NCBI RefSeq assembly: GCF_036898095.1 | Contig: NC_090745.1 | Location: 86,373,717-86,437,716 of the forward strand | DNA length: 64,000 bases | Origin: Palaemon carinicauda | Taxonomy: Eukaryota > Arthropoda > Malacostraca > Decapoda > Palaemonidae | Reading direction: 5' to 3' | Shown here: one piece after another, positions 10,145 through 20,760 of the stretch | Numbering within the stretch: the stretch's first letter is position 1 | Layout of the letters: every line of letters begins with the position of its first letter | Position numbers and translations under genes: made by a program | Notes under the pieces: model-generated | Seen by the model: only the letters and a program-made list of their open reading frames with translations | The model's database searches: none | What the model was told of the DNA's origin: nothing

Positions 10145-11007
10145 CGGAGTTTCTTGTATACCTTCGGGAAGAAATGCTTCTCTCGGTCTCGACAGTCAAA
10201 GGCTACCGCTCAACCTTGAGTCTCGCCTTTAGACTGAAATGAGTCAATATTTCCTCCTCGGAACTTTCTTTGCTCATACGTAGTTACGAGCTTACTTGTC
10301 CCCAGGCAGAGCTAAAACCTCCCCCTTGGAACGTGGTTCGGGTCCTCAGGTCTCTGAAGGGCTTCCTCTATGGACCACTACGCCAGGCCTCCGATCACTA
10401 CCTCACTTGGAAGACAGTGTTCCTGCTTGCTCTGGCTTCGGCTAAGGGAGTCAGCGAACTTCATCCTCTATCTGCTGATGTCTCCCACTCTAGGAGATGG
10501 GGGGAAGTAATCCTCAACTACGTCCCTGAGTTAGTAGCTAAGACTCAAAATCCGGGTGTGCCAGACTCCAGGTTCGGCCCATTTCGGATAGAGAGTCTTC
10601 GTTCTGTAACCGAAGATCCAGACCAACTGTTACTATGTCCAGTAAGGAGTCTGAGGTGTTACTTAAGAAGAACGGCAAAAGCTTGCCCCAGTGTACGAGC
10701 ACTTTTTGTCAGCACGGGGAAGGTCAAGAGGAGGGTCACAAGGAATACTATTTCCTCCTGAATAAGGAAAGTAATCGAATACGCTCTATATCCAGATCCC
10801 CCTCTGTCCAACTGACCCAAAGCTCATGACGTCAGAGGCATTGCAACATCTCTGGCGTTCAAGAAGAATTTTTGTGTGGCACAGGTATTGCAAACAGGCT
10901 TGTGGAAGTGTCAGAAGACTTTCACAGCCCACTACCTGAAAGACGTAACCCACAGGAGCATGGAAAACTACTCCATTGGTCATGTGGTGGCCACACAAGT
11001 GATCTAA
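9826..11007 (+). pseudogene. DIRS tyrosine recombinase, copy B, four stops and catalytic Arg lost
   Basis: The recombinase reads in one frame (1) overlapping the end of the RNase H/linker frame. The core-binding part is AAYQAKWSVFCGWCH and LLSVSTVKGYRSTLSLAF. In the catalytic part the box that holds the first Arg reads ASAKGVSEL, with GGA at 10447-10449 in place of the Arg kept in copy A. The HxxR box is intact (HDVR, 10825-10836), and so is the nucleophile (TAC 10933-10935 in TAHYLKDV). Four in-frame stops, all TGA (10102, 10240, 10759, 10813), interrupt an otherwise unbroken frame that ends at TAA 11005-11007. No frameshift is seen over about 1.2 kb. The copy is inactive by both stops and active-site loss. 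Confidence 0.88.
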
Positions 11008-11483
11008 TGGCTCAGGCTCCTTGATGGACAAGTAGCAGAGGGTTGAGGGCTGAGGTTACCCGGGTTAGTCTGGGGTGAATGAAAAGAATGTCTGGCTCCC
11101 TTCTTTCTTTCTCCTTCTCCCCCCCTGGGGAAACAGCTCTGCAAGACCGAAGCATAGCTGACCTCACTCCTCAGCAGGTAAGATTCATTTCCCTTGTGCA
11201 TCCTGAGTATGAATAAATACTTTGTTACATCACCAATACCTCGTGATGGAGGGTATTGGATATGTCTTAGAACTCATGCTTATCCTCGAGTTCCTATGTA
11301 AAGACAAGCCACGAGTCTCTCTCACACAAGCTTCTGCAGGCTGCTATCATTGAGTTACCTTGTAACTACTTTGATTTTAGCGAGGGAAGGGTTCCTACTA
11401 ATTAGATCAAAGATCAATTAGAGGAAACCCCGGGTCATGACCAAGGCCAGTTGGTAGAACTTCCTCCCTCCTATGAGTAAGTC

Positions 11484-11582
11484 ACCCTATAAATAGCGAA
11501 GGTTTGTATCTGTGTAGGAACAAATAACAAATTTGGAAATAATTTGTATTTTTCTAACATACAAATCTGGAGTTATTTATAC
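11484..11582. repeat. Internal complementary region, copy B
   Basis: Two parts are visible. Positions 11484-11508 are a perfect 25-base reverse complement of the left end of the element (5701-5725). Positions 11560-11582 (acaaatctggagttatttat) are the near-perfect reverse complement of the right end (11770-11790). In DIRS elements such a region is thought to align the ends when the circular cDNA is completed. It lies between the 3' untranslated part and the right terminal repeat. Confidence 0.88.
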
Positions 11583-11626
11583 AAATTGGCCCGCCACCCT
11601 GTCCCCCTAGAAGTCCTGCCAGAAAG

Positions 11627-11790
11627 CAAAAGTGGTTACTCAACCGGCAGGTGTGAGTGAGCGGGGTAGCTAGTCTACCCCAACCCCCTCCCGCTAACTA
11701 GCGGATGGGGTAATTATCCCTCACAAAAATTGTCTTGGCTGGTTTTCAGCGTTGCCAAAAGTAATACCCTATAAATAGCTCCAGGTTTGA
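11627..11790 (-). repeat. Right inverted terminal repeat, copy B
   Basis: Reverse complement of 5701-5864, from gtggttactcaacc through gcggggtagctagtctacccc to ccctataaatag. The outer end differs (ctccaggtttg against the cgaaggtttg of the left end). The internal complementary region carries one copy matching each end. Confidence 0.9.
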
Positions 11791-11835
11791 TTGTTAGGAG
11801 AAATACAAATTATTTCCAAATTTTTTATATTTAGC

Positions 11836-12012
11836 CCATTTGTTCCCATAATAACAAACCTTCTGTTATTTATGTGGATTATCTTTCAGCCCAGCTGGAA
11901 GGTAGCCATTAGACTTTAATTACGAGTTGGTAGCCCTGCCTAATCGCTTGAGCGGATAGGCTGAGGATACCCATCCGTCTCTATACCCTCATAGCAGTGA
12001 GAGACATCACTT
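11836..12012 (+). repeat. Left terminal repeat, copy C
   Basis: The block ataataacaaaccttctg, then cagctggaaggtagccatta, then ccctgcctaatcgcttgag, then tagcagtgagaga, is the inverse of 3105-3252 in copy A. Its partner on the right of copy C is missing. Confidence 0.85.
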
Positions 12013-12130
12013 TTTTCTTTTAGCTTGGTTGAGATCGGACGTGTCCGCTCTCTCCCTGACTGTCATTGGACTTTGAGTTTTGCTTTCTCTTTTTTAAGTT
12101 TGTGTGTCTTTATCTGCGATCGCCTTCACC

Positions 12131-15093
12131 ATGCGAACCTGTCGAGGGCGTGAGGGTGCCGCGTGCGGGACCTTCATGTCGTCGTTGGAGACAGACCCGT
12201 GTCCTTGTATCCTACGGGCCAAGGCCATCGATGCGAGCAGGGCTCGCCCTGTGCAGAGTGTAGGGAGTGGTCTGTCTCCCAATGGGAGAAGTTTGGGCAG
12301 CGTGGAAAGAAGATGATGAAGCGCGACCGTTCTCCCTCAGGGACGAGCAAGGCCCGTTCTTCTTCTCGCACCCTCAAATCTCTTTCCAAAGCTCCTTCTC
12401 GCCCAAGCTCTTCAGACGTGCGATCGAGTATGAGCGCAGATCATTTAACTGCTTGGCAACCCCCAGGTATTGAGGGAGATGTTGCTTCCCCTAGAGGAGC
12501 ATCTACTTCTCCACCCTCTGGGGAGCCATTCTCCCTTTCAGATTTGTTGCAGGTGTGGTCGTCTTTAGGGATTTTGGGACCCCCTTCGAGGGAGCTGCTG
12601 CTGCGCCTTCTTCAGTGTGGAGCTAGAAAGGACCCTTCTCCGGAGCCATCGACATCTCCCGCTCTGGAACTGTGCGAGGTCCATCTTTAGCCCTTCCACT
12701 CACAGACTAGGTGATCGCTTGCGTTCGCCACTCCAACGGCCTCCTGCTGACGATGAACCTTCTCTCCATCTTGGGACCTCGTTGTCCCCTAACCTTCATC
12801 CCTTTGTTTCTTCCCACAGGAACCCGCAGGTTTCAGGTGTAGATCTTCCGGGGACCAGCACTCCTACCACCAGCAGCGCTAAAGGACGAGCATCGCCATC
12901 ACCTCGCCCTTCTGAACTCTCTTCCTCTAATCGACGATTGAAGATTTGTTGGATCGTAGGTCATCACAATCCGAGCGCTCTTCATCCAGAAGGGGCTCAC
13001 GCTCTAGAGCTTTACACTCACAAGACTGCAGGTCTCAACACTCTCCTCGGAGATGTGTTGGAACAGCAAGCAAGTGCGGTATCAACACATTTGCCTTGAA
13101 CCTTTGCTTCTTTCAACTCCAGCGGAAGAAAGACACCCTTCCCAGAGGGCGTCATCATGCCGCTAATAGGTTCACGAACGTTCCCAATATTCCGGACCTT
13201 CCTTCGCGTCCGAAGGAACGTTTTCCTCTGCCTCAGAGATTATCACCTCCATCGACTGGAGCTTCTTCTAGAGTTCCCCTACAGGACACACTCCTCTTAG
13301 ACCTCCTAAGGAAGTCCAGGATTTACTTAGGGGATCAGAACTTCCTCCATGGGTAGGATGTTCCTAACCACCCTTCTGAAGTCTCTGAATGTGGCTCCTC
13401 CACCGTTACATTCTCCGACTGCCCAAATCAAGGCAACCCCTAGGATTCCCTTGGAAGCGTCCTTGAGTTGTCTGGTGGGAGTTAGACCCTAGAAGGAAGT
13501 CAACGGTAGACAAGGTACGCAGATCACCTCCACCCCAATCGTGTGCTGAAGGTCCTCAAGCCTCTCATAAGGCTAACTGTCCCTTTACTCCAGTAAAAGC
13601 AAAGGAGGTCATTATGAAGAAATAGAGAAGAAGGATGAGAAGTATAACACCACCTCACACCAACATCATCCACCCTAGGATGAGTAGAGACTTGGGCTCG
13701 CCCAGGAAGATTGCAATCCATCCCTTCGACCCTCAAGGAATTGAGGTAGTGCCTCCAGATCAATGTCCGTTTTCCTTACCTCCTCCAGAGGAGGAGCCTT
13801 CAGCTCCCACTTCCAAAGCTTCGTCGAGTGCCTTGAAAACCACGCAGGTTCCCCCTCCTAAGACCTCGAAGGAACATCCTGTCTGTAGGGAGTCGAAGGA
13901 CACTAAGACGAAACCCAAGAACGCTGTGGTAAGGGAAGCTCGAATGGCTGAGGTACAGGGACGATCTCCTGTGGTGGGTCCATCTAGTGATACTGTTGAC
14001 GACCCTAACCTACCCCAGACTCTGGATGCGAGTCTGAAGGTGGACAACCACTTAGATTCTAATGACGAGAATTTTCCAAAGGCAGCCAGTCCGAACTTCA
14101 TTGAGAACAAGAGACGTGTGTCGGAGCATACCATTTGACAGGTCCTTGGTTGCGTGAGGGCCATCAATAGGCTGTATACTCCTGGTTCCACCATCCAGGA
14201 AGGGAAGGATATGGTCTTGGATGAGATATTTTAAACTCAAAAGTCTTCCATGTTCAGTGCAGCTTTGCCCTGGTCTAAGGGTCTGACAGATGTCAAAAGG
14301 AAAAAAATATCGCCCTGATAGCTGGAACTTCTAGTTCCCTGAGGGCAGGTTCCTCCTCTCAGTCCCTTCTACTTCCTTTTGTTACAAAGGAAGTATTACA
14401 AGATCGAAAAGGAACTTCATTCCACCATGTCCCTCGACCCTACGGTAGTCTCTCTAATGAAGGGCATTCCGACTCAAAGCCTCTCCTCTCTGAGGGCCTC
14501 CCTCTTGACAGTTAAGCTTCTGAACATAGAGAGGTGCGAAGTACGCCATGCAGACTACTTCATGGCTTGATCTGTGGCGAGGATCCTTGGGCTTCATGGT
14601 CCGCTTCCATGATCTTTCTAAAGAGTCTGCCAGGAAGACTTGAGTCTTTATGTCATGTACCTGAACTCTTGAGTTGCTATAGCACCACGTTGTCAAATTG
14701 TGGGCGAATGCCATTCTCAATAGAAGGGATACCATCATCCGGAAATTCCATAAGCAGGTGCCGAAGGTGGAAGTCTCCCGGTTGGGGAACTCCACTCCTG
14801 ATGGTTCTTCTCTCTTTGTTCCAGAAGAGATTGAGAGGGCTGCTGAGAAATGGAGGAAATCGTTGAACGATTCTCTCCTTCATAGGGCCATGACATCGAG
14901 GTCCTATGGTAGACCTTCCCAGTCTTCCCGGTCTCAGCACATACCCTTCTCTTCTCACCCGTCTTCTTGTAGGTCCTCTGGACTTTCAAAGGTGTCTAGG
15001 CAGCCCTTTCCATCCAAAGGCCAGAAAGGGTCAAAGTCCTTCAGTGGAAAAAAGGGAGGAAAGGGAGGTGGCCAAGGTGGTCACTCCCAGTAG
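12131..15093 (+). pseudogene. DIRS gag-like region, copy C, frameshifted
   Basis: The structural region starts at ATG 12131 (MRTCRG, CGTFMSSLETDPCPC) and shifts frame to HRCEQGSPCAECREWS and QWEKFGQRGKKMMKRDRSPS (about 12220-12345). It goes on with Ser/Pro-rich residues to the stop at 12688-12690. Further open pieces follow at 12946-13356, 13635-14138 and 14698-15093. The last holds VPEEIERAAEKWRKSLNDS and a Lys/Gly-rich end (FSGKKGGKGGGQGG) before TAG at 15091-15093. The N-terminal paired-Cys pattern, the tryptophan-bearing block and the basic C-terminus are shared with copy B in part. At about 2.9 kb this gag is longer than that of copy B, but without the two minisatellite blocks. Confidence 0.72.
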
Positions 15094-15190
15094 GAATGGC
15101 ATTCCTCATCACCTACCACCTGGAGGAGGATGCTTACAGTGGAGCTGGCAGAAGTAGCAGCTTCACGGGGCAGAACCCTGGACAGTCTAA

Positions 15191-16020
15191 GTGATCGCCC
15201 TAGGGTATCGCGTCCTGTTCATTCAATCTCTCCCTCCTCTGACTCGGGATCCAATGCGTCTAAGCTTCTATGCGAAGGCATCTGCAAAGGAGCTGGCCCT
15301 CCTGGCCGAAGTCCAGACCATGCTGCAGAATAGTGCTCTCCAAGAGGTTGCGGACGGGTCTCCAGGCTTCTACAGTCTAATTTTTCTGGTGAAAAAGGCG
15401 ACTGGAGGCTGGAGACCAGTCATCGATTTCTCCCCTCTGAACAAGTTGGTGCAACAGACTCGGTTCAGAATGGAGACGGTAGACACGTTCATCCAAGCGG
15501 TTTATCCAAGGGACTTCATGTGCACACTGGATCTGAAGGACGCATACTTCCAGATCCCAATCCATCCATTTTCAAGGAAGTATCTAAGATTTATACATGA
15601 GGAAAAGACATACCAGTTCAAGGTTCTATGCTTCGGTCTCGCAACAGCTCTTCGGGTATTCACCAGTGTTTGCTCTGGTGTCATCCTGGGCTTATAGGAA
15701 TGGTATCCGTCTTCTCGGATATCTGGACGACTGGCTGATCCTAGCAAATTCGGAGACGATCCTTCTTCGTCACCGAGACATGCTTCTTGAGTTTTGTCAG
15801 GACCTGGGAGTACTGATAAATCATGAGAAGTCATCACTGCAACCTTCACAAAGACTGGTATACCTCGGTGTGATCATAGACACCGTCCAGGAGAAAGTCT
15901 TCTCATCAGACGAAAGAGTACACAGACTGAAGGAAGTGGCTGCACCCTTCCTCAGAAGAGAAGTTCTTTCAGCCTCTCCTTGGTCGAGTCTATAAAGCCA
16001 TCTGAACTCTCTCATTCTGT
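15191..16020 (+). pseudogene. DIRS reverse transcriptase, copy C, one-base frameshift
   Basis: RT boxes are GSPGFYSLIFLVKKATGGWR, MCTLDLKDAYFQIPIHPFSR and VLCFGLATA in one frame. A frameshift near 15660 follows, in the stretch matching APQVF of copy B, and then YLDDWLILANSETILLRHRD in the next frame (YLDDW at 15720-15734). Here the codon after LLRH is CGA (15774-15776), not the TGA of copies A and B, so the frame continues through FCQDLGVLINHEKSS and RLVYLGVIIDTVQEKVF to about 15995. This gives the best view of the RT connection region in the window. Confidence 0.88.
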
Positions 16021-16049
16021 TCCAAACGGCTGCCTCAGGATAAGATCCC

Positions 16050-17010
16050 TGCAGTGGCAGCTGAAGTTCATGTGGAAGCAACACTCCAATCCACCGCACA
16101 CCCGAGTTCCCATTACTCAGGATCAGGTGATGGCTTTGAGTTGGTAGATGGCAGACGAAAACCTTCGATGGGGTCAGAATCTTCTCATTCCCCCTCAGGA
16201 GTTGATGCTCTTCATAGATACATCAAAGAGGAGGGTGGGGGCTCACCTGCTGCACCATACCAGCTCTGGCCTTTGGTCAGAGTCTGAAAGGTACCAGCAC
16301 ATAAATCATTTAGAGATGATAGCAGCCTACCTAGCTCTTCATCAGTTCCAATAGTTGCTGTCAGGTCATTCTGTGGTGTTGATGAGTGACAGCACCACAG
16401 TAGTGGCATACATAAACAAACATGATGGTCCCTTTTCACAGCCTCTATCCCATCTTGCAATAAAGATCCTCAGATGGTCGGAAGAACATTCAGTGTCTAT
16501 CAGCTCAAATTCATTCCAGGCAAGAGGAATGTGCTCGCGGACAATATGAGCAGTGACTCAGATAGTAGACACTGAATGGTCTTTGAATCGTCAGTAGCCA
16601 ACAAAGCCCCGACTTTGTTGGGTTCGCAACAGCTCCGAACAGCAAGCTTCCACTGTACTGTTCTCCAGTCCCGGACCTTCAGGCTCTATGGCAAGATGCA
16701 TTCCAACAACGGTGGGACAACATCGACGTGTACGCTTTTCCCCCATTTTGTCTGATGAGAAGACTGCTCAACAAGACCTGAGTCAAAAGATCTAATGATG
16801 ACCCTTGTAGCTCCGCTATGGCATCATGCTGAGTGGTTTCCAGACCTCCTGCATCTTCTATTAGATTTACTGAGAGAACTCCCTCCACGACCAGATCTAC
16901 TCAAACAACCACACGCGAGCATCTTCCACAAGACCGTGCAGTCGCTTCGACTTCACGCGTAGAGAGACTCCAGCGTCTCCACTCACAGAAGAGCTTTTCA
17001 TGACAAGTTG
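16050..17010 (+). pseudogene. DIRS RNase H and linker, copy C, decayed
   Basis: RNase H remains are LMLFIDTSKRRVGAHLLHH (about 16204-16260), ESERYQHINHLEMIAAYLAL, and after a TAG at 16352-16354 the frame goes on with SVVLMSDSTTVVAYINKHD, where SDN has become SDS but the Asp is kept. The linker region is recognisable over 16620-16990 (LYCSPVPDLQ-like, VYAFPPFCLMRRLLN, MTLVAPLWHHAEWFPDLL) but is split by frameshifts and stops. Confidence 0.8.
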
Positions 17011-18005
17011 TGGAATGAATGTCTGGATACTTGCATAAGTCCTCAGCCTCAATCTACCAGGCAAAATGGAGAGTATTCTGTGGTTGGTGTGGTGGAAGGA
17101 ATATCTCTCCACTCGATGCCAATATTCTAGTAATAGCGGAGTTCCTTGTATACCTTCGGGAGGAAAAGCTCCTTTCAGTCTCGACGGTTAAGGGTTATCG
17201 CTCAGCCTTAAACCTTCCCTTTAAACTGTAGGGAGTGGATATTTCCTCTTTGTTAGAGCTTTCTTTACTCATACGGAGTTATGAGATTATTTGCCCCCAG
17301 TCAGATTAGGCCTCCTCTTTGGAACGTGGTTCGTGTCTTGAGATCCTTAAAAGGACCTCCCTACAAACCGTTACACCATGCAACTGACCAAAACCTCGCT
17401 TTGAAGATGGAGTTCCAGCTCGCTTTAGCCTCGCCAAATAAAGTCGGTGAACTACATAGCCTCTCGTATGACATCGCCCATTGAAAGGGAGGGGGGGGGG
17501 GGAGTGACACTCGGCTTCGTCCATGAGTTTATTGCCAAGACTCAAAATCCGCGGATACTAGACCATAGATTCGGGCCTTTTCAGATTGTGAGTCTTCGTT
17601 CTGTAACCAGTGACCCAGGTCAGTTGTTACTATGCCCAGTGAGGAATTGAAGATACTATCTTGAACCCACTGCAGCAACACGGCCCCGACTAACACCTCT
17701 ATTTGTTAGCTCAAGGAGAGTAAAGAGGAGGATCACAAACACGGTTTTCTCCTGGATTTGCCAAGTAATCGAAGGAGCCTTGGCTCCCAGTTCTCCTCAG
17801 GCTCGTCGACAAAGAGCCCATAATGTCAGGGGAGTCGATACTTCCCTGGCATTCAAACGCAACTTCTCCGTGTTGCAAGTACTACAAGCGGGCTTGTGGA
17901 GGACAGAACACCTTCACAGCCCATTATTTAAAAGATGTGATCCACAGGAGACTTGATACGTTCACTATCGGTCCTGTTGTGGCTACTCAACAAGTGGTTT
18001 AAGAA
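16940..18005 (+). pseudogene. DIRS tyrosine recombinase, copy C, decayed
   Basis: The core-binding part reads YLHKSSASIYQAKWRVFCGW and LLSVSTVKGYRSALNL (17019-17230). After a frame change the catalytic part shows LRSLKGPPYKPLHHATDQNL and ALASPNKVGELHSLS. The codon matching the first catalytic Arg is AAA (17440-17442), a Lys. HNVR is kept at 17819-17830 and the Tyr codon at 17925-17927, but these are in different frames. A run of G at 17489-17500 is one clear slippage site causing a frameshift. Confidence 0.82.
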
Positions 18006-18329
18006 TACCTCAGGCTCCTTGATGAACAAGTAGCAGTTGGTTAAGGGTCATTGGTTACCCAGGTTAAGACTGGGATGAATGAGAGAATGTCTGGCTTTCC
18101 TTTCTTCATCTTCCCCTCACTTGCAGTACAGCACCATGGGTCCCTCTGCAAGCTGGCTTCAACCTTGGCAGGTAATTATCACTTCCCTTGTGTAGCCTCG
18201 TATAAGTTATAAATTGATATACTGTCCACGTCCTCTTGGGATACGACTTGTTTGTCCTATATAAACTCAGAATGTGTTCATACAAGATAACAACCTCTTA
18301 TTACATAGCATTGCACAAACCGCTTGATC

Positions 18330-19260
18330 TCCCCCTTCAGGAACCTTCATAGCTCAGCGGTCCACTGGCCAGAGCTTCTTGTGGTATATTTACTGGCACA
18401 GTAGGCCTCAGAATCCCTCAGGAATCTGGCAAAACTCTGGCCAATTTCTAGCTGGAAGATCCCAGGCTTGGGGCTCTTCCTGGAGTAGAGGGCCTTGAGC
18501 AGATCAGACAGACGGCAGTCTGTCTGGAGGGACTGGACATGGTTGGTGGAGACAAGTGTCGGCTAAGCTGACACTGGGACAGGAGTTGGAAGTGTCACCA
18601 GAATCTTCACTGGTAGACTCCTGTGACGACGTCAATTCTGGTAGGGCTGGTTTGGTCTTTTCTTTGGCCTCCCGCCTATGCTTTGGGATGGCCTCTGTCT
18701 TGGCTAGAACTGCCTCAGTTGTAGCTGCTGGAACCTTTTCCTGTCTGCCTGACATTGCTTGGACAACCAAGATCTGCTCCCTTAGTCCCCTTGCTGAAGT
18801 GGACTAAGAGGATTGGTTGATATAATAGGCAAAGAGGCAAGCAGGAGACTTCAGATGCCTGGTACAGGTGGGAGCAACTGTGAGAATCCTGTAAGGGGAT
18901 GGAGACCTTCAATCACTGGCCTCGCTCCAGTTACAGGAATTGCCAGACCATTGACGTTTGGCCATGGCGGGGACGTAGAAGGAGCACCGGTGGTCACTGT
19001 GGTTGTGACCCAAGTGGCAGCGTGTCGTTGGTGACGGCTCGCCGCTCTTTAGTTCCGCCACCTGGAGTGTCAGGGACTTCACCTGAGTTGCCAGGTGATG
19101 CCCTCTACATCACGACTAAGACTCTGCTGGGCCTTTTTGCCCCTGGTCCATCACGATGCCATGTTTAAATGGTGGTGTTTCCTGGTTTGGGCACCAAAAA
19201 TTATGAAGTGGTTTACGGACTGCGGCCAGACGTAGCACCCAGACTGCCTAGTGTCTGAAT
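18330..19260 (-). mobile_element. Possible LTR-retrotransposon leader and gag start, antisense
   Basis: Read on the minus strand, a TGGTGCCCAAACCAGGA stretch (complement at about 19180-19196) resembles a tRNA primer-binding site next to a possible LTR end (TTCA, about 19203). It is followed by short open frames starting near 19161 and 18770, with GDTS/EKTKPALPELTSSQ-type low-complexity residues. No protease, RT or integrase is seen, so the class is unproven. GC content and lack of match to flanking intron suggest an insertion that may also have removed the right end of DIRS copy C. Confidence 0.35.
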
Positions 19261-20330
19261 GTCAACCACACCCCAGCTTTTTACTATACAATAAAATACG
19301 GTGGAATACCCAGAGACATAGGCAAAAAGTAAACAATCAAGAATGAACTGAACACTGGGCAAGGGGACCCAGCTAGAACTACTAAACTTTCCATTATCTT
19401 TTCTTGCCTTGAGCTTGCTGAATAAACAGGTAGTATGACCATTGATTTAATTCTGGGGAAAATCAGCAATTATAATAAATAGCTTTCTTCTTTAGGTAAG
19501 ATTTCTTCATGCTTAAGTAAACTGTAAGAACATTAGGAAAAAAAAAAAAACAATACTAACAGTACTATTATAAGCTGGAACGTAAAACACCCTCTTGGAG
19601 GAAGTGTATTGAAAAAGATTATTAAAAAGATATTTAATTTAACCACTGAGAGAAAAAAAAAATATAATAAGAAAATAGAGGTCTACAAAACCAGGAGAGA
19701 CCTAGATATCTCCATGCAAAGCCTCTTAGGAATCATTCTTCTAAATATTTAATTTACATATATGAGTTTAAATAAAGACCAACATAAGTTTATATATTTG
19801 GGCTAGTTTCAAATGTAATTTGATATGTTACTTAGTTACTCAAATTTTTCTTCTGAGCCATCATTTTTTAAGTGATATTTCATCACAGCTGCTTCAGAGG
19901 CTTCCTCAATGCTACAATCAAAAGGGACGACAAAATATCAAATACTCAGTTTAACTTCCGAAAAGCCATACTTCAGAAGTCTGCATATTATAATACCTTA
20001 ACGAACGCAACAGTGTGTTCGTTGCTGTTGCCTGGGTGGTCACTTAAATTAGAAAATTCTTATTACTTTTTTCTTCTTCCTCCACAACAATGTACGCAGA
20101 GGTTCATTCTGATCTCACCCAGCAACACCACCGCTACATTAAATATCCAGACACAAAAGTTAATAGCAGCCAACCTTGGCAGTTAGAATCAAAGTGATTG
20201 TTAAACAATGTTACACATCTGGCCTGTCTCTACATCATCACCTTTACATCAGAAAGAAAAAATTATGTAATATATTAAAGAAAAGACTTACAATCCTAAG
20301 TGCTACACAGTATGTCATGGTTATTCTATA
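19261..20330. other. Intron sequence, no gene seen
   Basis: AT-rich sequence with A-runs (about 19539-19552). A stretch around 19860-20200 is slightly richer in GC and may be an old repeat, but I cannot classify it. Confidence 0.4.
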
Positions 20331-20760
20331 CCCATGAAAATGGATAAGAGGCAAGACCAACGTTCTCCATCGTTCGCACACGAAGGTCAACACTAACGAG
20401 TTACAGAAACCCTGGATAAACTCAAGGGGAAAGGACTGAGAACACTTTGCGAAAACGCACTATCGCAGAAAAAACACAAGTCCGTAGACTGGGAACACGT
20501 GGGATCACAACGCGCCAAAGGATCGAGAGTTTAAGCGAGAGAGTGAGATGTTTCGCATCTCACGACCAAGGACTTAATGAGATCCTGACCCGGGAAAAGC
20601 AGTGACCTGCCCTAATCCGGGCCGCAGGAATTATCCTGGCGGCGGGGGTAGGAACTATCGGGAGCGAGATAGGGGGGGTAGCGCGGGAAATCTTGGTCGA
20701 GATTGAGAGAGGTCAAGGACCCTCCGAGGAAGTAATTCGAGGTAAGTATGTTAGGAAAAA
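20330..20760. repeat. GC-rich island, unclassified repeat remnant
   Basis: The sequence turns abruptly GC-rich inside an AT-rich intron (ctgacccgggaaaagcagtg, cctggcggcgggggtaggaa). It holds a short hairpin, gtgagatgtttcgcatctcac near 20543-20563. No coding frame of note is present. It may be the 5' leader of a retroelement. Nothing recognisable continues from it on either side. Confidence 0.4.

Larger units (their letters stand above)
5685..11800 (+). mobile_element. DIRS1-like retrotransposon, copy B, nearly full length
   Basis: This is the most complete DIRS-type element in the window, about 6.1 kb. It has inverted terminal repeats (5701-5864 and 11627-11790), a gag region, RT, RNase H, linker, and a tyrosine recombinase in an overlapping frame. 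It also has an internal complementary region near the 3' end whose two parts match the outer ends of both terminal repeats. This layout is diagnostic of DIRS1-like elements, which integrate through a circular intermediate without a target-site duplication. Stops and frameshifts in every gene show that this copy is inactive. Its right end merges with the left end of copy C. Confidence 0.92.
11800..18320 (+). mobile_element. DIRS1-like retrotransposon, copy C, right terminal repeat missing
   Basis: A second DIRS-type element abuts copy B head to tail. It carries a left terminal repeat (11836-12012), a long gag region (12131-15093), RT, RNase H, linker and tyrosine recombinase, and a 3' untranslated part similar to copy A. 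Similarity to copy A ends near 18310, in the stretch corresponding to A about 2790, before the internal complementary region. The right terminal repeat is absent, probably by deletion or replacement. Frameshifts and stops are frequent. Confidence 0.88.
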
